64,000 bases of DNA from Castanea sativa (taxonomy: Eukaryota; Streptophyta; Magnoliopsida; Fagales; Fagaceae), in assembly GCF_040712315.1 (NCBI RefSeq), contig NC_134019.1, positions 37,167,873-37,231,872 on the forward strand, written 5' to 3'. The notes beneath the pieces are model-generated. The model saw only the letters and a program-made list of their open reading frames with translations, was not told the origin of the DNA and searched no databases. The position numbers were made by a program, and so were the translations under genes. Below are positions 57,599-64,000 of this stretch, in pieces. Positions within the stretch are counted from its first letter, which is position 1, and each line of letters opens with the position of its first letter.

Positions 57599-60300
57599 TA
57601 TCAAACTACATTAAAATAACTATCTATTGTTAAACCATTTAATAAATTTTTATAATATTAATATTTTAAAAATTCCACAGTCAGACATATTATAATTTTT
57701 TTTTTTTTTTTTTGGTTCTTAATATTTACGTCAAATTTTGTGTCAATTGGGATCAAGTTACATTTGTTAAAATTCTTTGTCAACCTTTTAATTGGATTAA
57801 TATATATATACTTTGCAGCCGAAACTACAATTACAACTACTTCAAACTACTCTGCTTTCTCTTCGGGCGTTTTGAATGGATTGAAAGAGAAAATGAAAAA
57901 GGTTTTATTAGACCTTGCTTGACTGAGCCCAGCTGGAACCATTTGCCTTCAATTCGGGATCTTTGAACGGAGAAAACTCGGTTTTGAAGCAAATAAGTTT
58001 TGGTAAGTGAAAACACGCTAATTACTTGGGAGTTGGGACTTCAATGTCTGCAGCACATAAGTTCTGGCTTTTGTTTTTTTAGCAAACCTTTTACACGACA
58101 TAAATACTTTGAATAAGAATTCAAAACTATTGAACTGGAAGTCTCATTCTTATTCTTAAAACATATTTTCACGCGGTAATAATCTGCAGCAATTTTTAAC
58201 AGAGAAGAGGACTTCAGCACATATACCATCAGAGACATGAACAAAATGAGAAGTCTCATGTTAATCTTCTAAACTGAATTTCACTATCTTAATGGATAAT
58301 TAAGTAGGTTTTGTCACGATTTCTTCTGCATCGCAACAACAGTTGAGGAGTCAATTCATAATAGATCATAATAAAATATTATTCAAGAAACCATCACAAC
58401 TAAAAATAAGAGTGATTTGAAAATGTTATAAGATTTTGTTATGCTCTTAGACTTTTTCTACGTATATATATCCACTCATGACACTGTAGCTGTTGTGTAC
58501 TAGTTCTAGTGGATCCATTGGGTGTAATATGTATAGTTGAAGAATGTGTGTGTGTATATATATATATATATATCATTTAAATTTTAAGATTGTAAAATTT
58601 AAGGTTATTTAATAATAGAAACTAATAATTATTTGGTTTCTTTAATTGTGAATTCTGAAAAGTTGCAAGATTATGGTAGGTTAGATACGTACCATTGTAC
58701 TATAAGGTTATGTAATTCTAAATATTAAACCATGAAATTTTTAATTTTATTAATATGAGCCTTATAATTTCAAAACTGTTGTAAACTTGTGATTTGGAGT
58801 TTCTTAGGTCTCTTTCATTTAAATAAATAAATAAAAATAAACCTAGAAATTCACAAAAGTTACGTTGTTTATCCAACTTATTTCAGTCTCAAATACTAAG
58901 AAGTAAGAACCCATTTATTTATATATTTTTATGTGAAAGCAATGCGTTGACCCAAGATTGAATACAATCGTACGGGTTATAGGTTTTACAATCTGCTTTG
59001 GTCTAACTGGTGATTAATAAAAGTTAAAAAAAAAAAAACTATTTATATATATTATTTAAATAAGTCACACGACCTATTAAAAATGTTATGAAATTATAGA
59101 TACATGTGGATAATTTTTCAACTATTATGTAATGGGTTGCATAAAAATTTTTGCAATGGTATGATAAAATCCTTGTCTGGCTATGTTTGCTTCCACCAAA
59201 TTTCCATAAGATATTAAGATGATAATTTATTTGGCTGCAATAAGATAATAATTAACATTAAATAAATTAGTGAAATATCTTTTTCCATAAGGCCAAAAAA
59301 GGCCTGACAAAAATTAATAAGTTTTTCTATGTTTGCAAAGTAGCGTAAGAATTGTATTCATTTTCTCCAATTAGATCAATATTTTTTTTTTAGAGAAATG
59401 ATATGTCCACAACATTTTTACAACAAATCCTAAGTGGCAAGTTGTTACTGGTTGTTATTGTTGGGACAAAAAAGTAATCTTAATGTTAGATTCAAATTTG
59501 AACCTATAACAACTAACCACCAATGATTTGTTGTAAAATTGTTGTAAAAATATTGTGGACGTAGCACCTCTCTTTTTTTATAGAGTTTCAATCTCTATAT
59601 ATGGTATTCATTTATGATGATTAAACTTTTTATCATCAAACAAAGATACCAATTAGTTTTTGATACAAATGGAAATTGAATATCAGATCTCTTATTTAAC
59701 CATAACAAACTTTATCAATTAAGTTAACTAGAAATCAGAACTAGATTAATATTTAATTAGAGCAGTCAAATTCAGCAGTAGAGTATCAAAATTTTAGGCA
59801 TTTATTCGTTCATGATTTTCATTAACATCTTTCAATTCAATCTTCATAAACATGCATATACATAACTTCTTCTTTTTTTCCTTTTGAACAATTATTTAAA
59901 TGAAAATAAGAAAAGAGTGATGGACCCGACCCGACCCATCCCATCTGTATTCTCTCCTTGAAGAACACGCAGTTTACCATATGTGATCTTACGTTGATTA
60001 ATAAAGTCTCTCATGCTATAGAGCATTGTCCTTTTTGGTTGCTTATTACTAGGACTATTCAGGCTCTGACCCTATATCGACTACTATATATATTCTTATA
60101 AAGTAAACCCAAAATAAGTTGGCTGATGTGATTATATATATATATATATTGACATGTTATATACTCTATGCTTAAGATGCTTGGAAAATAATAACTATCT
60201 CATAATAAAATGTTTAAATTTGAAGGTTTGTTTAGTAAAAAAAAATAAAAATCACATGTTTTTAACTTTAAAATTATATTCAAAATACGAGTTTATGAAT
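57599..60300. other. Spacer block Q3
   Basis: Related to 28929-34600 and to 52670-53880. The small conserved phrase (ETTITTTSNYSAFSSGVLNG) is at about 57820-57890. No gene recognised. Confidence 0.55.
59392..59572. mobile_element. MITE with TGTCCACAA arms
   Basis: Left AGAGAAATGATATGTCCAC and right (reverse complement) AGAGAGGTGCTACGTCCAC, about 180 bp, followed inward by ACAACATTTTTACAACAAAT-like arms. Absent from the related spacer near 33330. Superfamily uncertain. Confidence 0.6.
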
Positions 60301-60324
60301 TGGACAGTGGACACTAAATAACAT

Positions 60325-60805
60325 ATAGGCTAAATTGTAAATTACACCCTTATAGTTTGAAATAATTTTGATTTTGTCACCTAAAATTCAAAATTTTGAT
60401 CCCTTGTCCTAACATTAGATATTGTTTGGATTTTCTCCCTTTCATCCATATCAATTAATGACGTAGCAGTTAAATGCAATTATACAATTTTAATAGTTGG
60501 TCCATGGCCAAGCTCTGTGCTCTATCGTGGCCGAGCATGTTTGAGGGTTTAGGCAAATGACGTGGTGATGCGATGGCATGGTGGTGGTTTTTGTGATTTA
60601 AAAAAAATCTGGATTTTTGGGAAAATGAGGGCTGCTGATTTTTATGTTTGTTTCTCAAAGAAAAATTTATTTTATAAGAAAATAAGAAAGGATAATGGTT
60701 TTTGAGTTTGTTATCTAAGAAAATATTGAGAAAATGAGAATAGGCAATATTGGAGCAAAATCAAAACCCCAAACTTTAAGGGTGTAATTTACAATTTAGT
60801 TTAAT
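60325..60805. mobile_element. Inverted-repeat element with TAAATTGTAAATTACACCC ends
   Basis: Left TAAATTGTAAATTACACCC, right GGGTGTAATTTACAATTTA: a perfect 19-bp inverted pair about 480 bp apart. A related left arm is at 34640. No target duplication was clear. Confidence 0.6.
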
Positions 60806-61715
60806 ATGAAACTTTTGGCATGTATGTTAAGAAAAAAAAAATGTAATTCAAACCATTAAATTTTAAACTTTTAATATAATAAAAGGTTATACAGTAGTGT
60901 AACATGGTAAAGAATTATACAAAGGCTAACTTAATTGATCTTAATCTACATAGACTCTGTTGATCTCATTCATATTAATAAACCAACTAAGGGATTAAAT
61001 CACATGGAAAGCTTCTGTGCTTTCAATTAATATTTATATACGATACAAGTAAAATAAAAGTTATATACAGTATTAATAATCATTCTTTTATTTATTATAT
61101 CAATTGAATAACTATATTTCTAACCTTGTATATATAAAAAAAATATATATATATATTATGTTTAATAATCTACTCTCCTTGATATTTTTTCCCTATTCTC
61201 AGTGACATGACATGATGAATACAATTTGAAACTAAACTAAGCATTACACATTAGCTACAGTGAAAAAATTCTTATAAATTTTTTTAAAGAAAAATAATAC
61301 TCTTGCATGCGCATCATGCAATTCATCACCTAGTGAGATAAAATGAATTAGAATATATATACTTTTACTTTGTAGGACATAAATAACACATTGATATACT
61401 TAAACGAAAAAAGAAAGAAAGAATATAATCTTATCAATTCATTGTATTCTTTCAAGTACATACATTTCTAGCAAATAACAAGAATCATACAGAGAATATA
61501 GCAAAACAAATTGGAAAGAAAGGCTGTTAGCCGAGTGTGTTTCCGTTATTCATGTAATTAAATACATTAAATCGTTTTGAATTAGATTTCTTCTTCTTCT
61601 TTTTATTTAACTAATGTTGATGTTAAACCGATTTTATTTCTTGTGTCTGTACACCATGAGGAACCATGACTTCAAGGTGCCTTGGGAAAACCCTTTGGTT
61701 GATTGGAAGTGTGGT
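60806..61715. other. 3' flank of copy A
   Basis: More diverged than the other flanks but shares CATCACCTAGTGAGATAAAATG and the CGTTATTCATGTAATTAAATA block. No gene. Confidence 0.65.
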
Positions 61716-62783
61716 TTAACGAACGTGGGTGTCTGGATTAGGTTCAGATGGAGTGACAGGACCCTTTTGAAGTGACTCTTGCAAATGAGCCATAAAACAA
61801 TGACCTGCAAAGGCCCTTCCACTAATTGATGGGTTGTATGTGGGTAGATTAGGTGCAGATGGAGGGACAGTACCCTTTGCTAGTGACCTTTTGAAAAGAG
61901 CCATATTGTGGCCTCTAAAAGCCCTTCCACTAATTGTTGAAGCTGGAAAATTATGGGTGCCTGAATTTGTTGTAGATGAAGATGGGATGTGTGTGGGTGG
62001 ATTAGGTCCAGATGGAGGGACAAGACCCTTTTTTAGTGAGCTTTTGAAAAGAGCCATATTGTGGCCTCCAAAGGCCTTTTGGCCAATTGTTGAAGCAGGA
62101 ATGTGGGTTCATGGATTTGATGTTGATGGTGGGGTTGGACCCTTTTGTAGTGAGCCTTGTATGGAATCCAAATAGTAACCCGCAAAGGCTCTTTGGTTAT
62201 TAATTGTTGAAGCAGGAATGTGGGTGCCTGGATTTGGTGTAGATGGTGTGACTGGACCCTTTTGTAGTGAGCCTTGTAAAGAAGCAACATTGTAACCCGT
62301 GAAAGCCCTTTGGCTAACTTTTAAACGAGAATTGTGAGTGATTGGATTGGGTGCAGATGGTGGGGTTGGACCCTTTGCAAGTGAGCCTTGTATAGAATCC
62401 ATGTTGTGACTCACAAAGGCTCTCTGGCTAATTGTTGAGGCAGGAATATGGGTGCCTGGATTAGGTGCAGATGGTGAGACTGGACCCTTTAGTAGTGACC
62501 CTTGTATGGAATCCAAATAGTGATCCACAAAGGCTCTTTCGTTAATTGTTGAAGCAGGAATGTGAGTGCCTGGATTGGGTGAAGATGGTGTTACCGGACC
62601 CCTTGGTAACATGCCTTGTAAAGAAATCATGTTGTGACCACCCACAATAGCCCTTTGGTTAATTGAGTTTTTGTTCATCAATTCTTGCTCTCCTCTAAGC
62701 AAGATTCTGCCAGCCTCATTTGCATGCATGCTCATGAGAAAAAGCAATGTTATGACTACAGGAAACACATTTGGATACCCCAT
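61716..62783 (-). CDS. Copy A: 8-unit secreted repeat-peptide precursor (IDA-like), interrupted by one TGA
   Basis: ATG 62783 is chosen because it aligns with the start of all other copies and begins a signal peptide (MGYPNVFPVVITLLFL to MSMHANEA). The frame then runs 356 codons to TAA 61716-61718, with a single in-frame TGA at 62109-62111, so the plain product is 224 residues. Eight units of about 23-50 residues each hold [AV]xxGHN or like, then SLxKG, then PSxPNP, then xTH: cores include LPRGPVTPSSPNPGTH, LLKGPVSPSAPNPGTH, LAKGPTPPSAPNPITH, LKKGLVPPSGPNPPTH and LQKGPVTPSEPNPDTH. Units are joined by [IV]xQR-AF or ISGR-AF. The core resembles IDA-like EPIP peptides and, over PSGPNP, CLE/TDIF. 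Probable role: secreted precursor of several small signalling peptides acting at the cell surface. The family placement is inference. Confidence 0.72.
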
Positions 62784-62855
62784 CTTGTTGTGTAAGCTAA
62801 GATAGAAGTTAACAATTTGATGAAGATTGATGAATATGAGAACGAGTTGGGTTCC

Positions 62856-62862
62856 ATTTATA
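62856..62862 (-). promoter_or_regulatory. TATA box of copy A
   Basis: TATAAAT in GCATATAAATGGAACCC, 73-79 bp before the ATG, conserved in all four copies. Confidence 0.78.
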
Positions 62863-63588
62863 TGCATCAACTTATATGACTTGGAACAATAAGTTCTCAC
62901 CATTTTACTCTTGACTCTCTTTGCTAAGAAATAAAAGTTGAATGGGTCAGAAAGTAGGAAACTGCTGTTGCTTTGAATTTTGAAGTCTCCAGCTTTTGCG
63001 TGCATGAAGAAGTCATGCATTGAACCGTTTTATGGAGAGAGAGCAAATTAGCCAGCCTTAGGGGTTAGGGCACACAAATAAAATCGAGCCCAATGCTGTC
63101 TGGCCCTTTGCTAATAAAGTTGAAATTTGTCCATTAAAACCCTAAGATATTAACATGCTAATCATGACTTATTTGTTTGTGTCATGGAGCAAAAGTTTTG
63201 CCTAATGCGAATGGTTCTTTGCTTTAATTTTTACCCATCGGTGCGTGAATATCTTCAAAGATTTAATAAGGTTGACATGATACTCTTTAAGAGAATTTTT
63301 AAGGATTCAGTTCAAAATTCAAATGATTTCCTTATCTTAATTTTGTGTATTATTTAGTTATTTACAACATCAACCAATAGGTCCAACACTTTCAAAATTA
63401 ATTTTGTGCATCCATTCTTTCAAAAAAAAAAATCGTGTATTCTTTATAAACCTTATATCAGTTTAGTTGAAATCAATGGTTACAATATAAATTAAAATCC
63501 ATGATTATATTAATATTTTGCTAAAATGATAGAGAGGTGGAATGGAATTTGGGAGATATTATAAGAGGAACTTAATTAGGTGATGTAT
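62863..63588. other. Upstream flank of copy A
   Basis: Collinear with the upstream flanks of B and C, plus private stretches. No gene. Confidence 0.65.
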
Positions 63589-63810
63589 GAGTTCAAATCT
63601 TCTGTCCCACTTTTTCTACTCCACTTTATACTTCACTAATAAAAACTTACCACGTGTTTACCTAATTAATTAAATATTATTATTAATTAATAACGGTAGC
63701 ATTAATAAGTCAATAATGATAGTATTTAATTAATTAGGTAAATACGTGGCAAGTTTTTATTGGTGGAATATAAAGTGGAGCAGAAAAATTAAGACAGAAT
63801 ATTTGAACTC
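63589..63810. mobile_element. Mutator-like MITE
   Basis: 222 bp, nearly a full-length inverted repeat: GAGTTCAAATCTTCTGTC against GACAGAATATTTGAACTC, with long arms containing ACCTAATTAATTAAATA. Flanked by 9-bp GTGATGTAT (63580-63588) and GTGATATAT (63811-63819). Copies B and C lack it. A 9-bp duplication fits Mutator. Confidence 0.75.
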
Positions 63811-64000
63811 GTGATATATGGCCCAAGCTTTCCAGAGTTTACATTCTTTATAACGTAAAACCCTCTGATCAACAGAACAATTAAAGTATACTTTTGAGAG
63901 AGAGAGAGAGAAATCAAAATCATCAATCTATCCTTAACTTAAGTTTTTATAGTTACATCGTTTAATAACTTTTATTATATTAATATTTTAAAAAAATTCA
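63811..64000. other. Duplicated block continues to window end
   Basis: Matches 13500-13690 and 57455-57670, including the short (GA)n and TTTAATAACTTTTATTATATT. The array may continue beyond the window. Confidence 0.6.

Noticed and set aside
62109..62111. TGA in copy A as a recoded selenocysteine or programmed readthrough
   Set aside because: Plants lack selenoprotein recoding and no readthrough context or structure was evident; a simple nonsense mutation is enough.
61716..62783. Assignment of the repeat protein to the CLE family
   Set aside because: PSGPNP matches CLE/TDIF, but spacing to His has one extra residue and the preceding L-x-K-G fits IDA-like EPIP better; kept only as an alternative.

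Overview
This window looks like nuclear DNA of a seed plant, most likely a woody eudicot. It is AT-rich, full of plant LTR retrotransposons and MITEs, and has TATA-type promoters and spliced open reading frames. I see no bacterial features, rRNA or tRNA. A genus cannot be fixed from the sequence alone.

The native backbone is a tandem segmental duplication. One kind of block carries a minus-strand gene for a small secreted repeat protein and its flanks. It occurs four times: copy D (12146-12651), copy C (split between 36256-36581 and 51145-51295), copy B (55303-55787) and copy A (61716-62783). The blocks alternate with gene-poor spacers (28929-35400, 52670-54170, 57599-60900) that are also recognisably related. 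Each gene encodes a signal peptide ending near MSMHANEA, then 3 to 8 tandem units of about 23-50 residues (mostly 37-39). Every unit has a core like SLxKGPVxPSxPNPxTH, which resembles the EPIP motif of IDA/IDA-like peptides and, over PSGPNP, CLE/TDIF peptides. The array therefore looks like a family of multi-peptide hormone-like precursors. All four copies carry a different lesion. Copy A, the largest with 8 units, has only one in-frame TGA.

Transposons fill most of the remainder. (1) 510-11967 is a Ty3/gypsy Tat-lineage element (E1) with 805-bp LTRs and TSD ATAAT, inserted just downstream of copy D. (2) 13721-28928 is a minus-strand gag-only Copia-type element (F1). A second, plus-strand copy of the same family (F2, 20269-27877) is inserted inside its 5' LTR. 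Both carry a gag-like ORF and a second ORF resembling the putative plant transposon protein family, but no pol. (3) 36582-51144 is a hAT-like element (8-bp TSD AGTGACAG) inserted in copy C. It hosts a second Tat element (E2, 38416-51098, 751-bp LTRs, TSD CCTAC). (4) Smaller PIF/Harbinger-, CACTA-, hAT- and Mutator-like elements and a solo LTR sit between the gene blocks.

Both Tat elements share an order: LTR, PBS, gag, pol (protease, RT, RNase H, second RNase H, integrase), a tandem array of 152-bp units that are dimers of about 76 bp, an antisense spliced gene of the putative gypsy-type transposon family, polypurine tract, LTR. E1 decayed mainly by nonsense changes. E2 is riddled with 1-2 base indels that look at least partly like consensus error.
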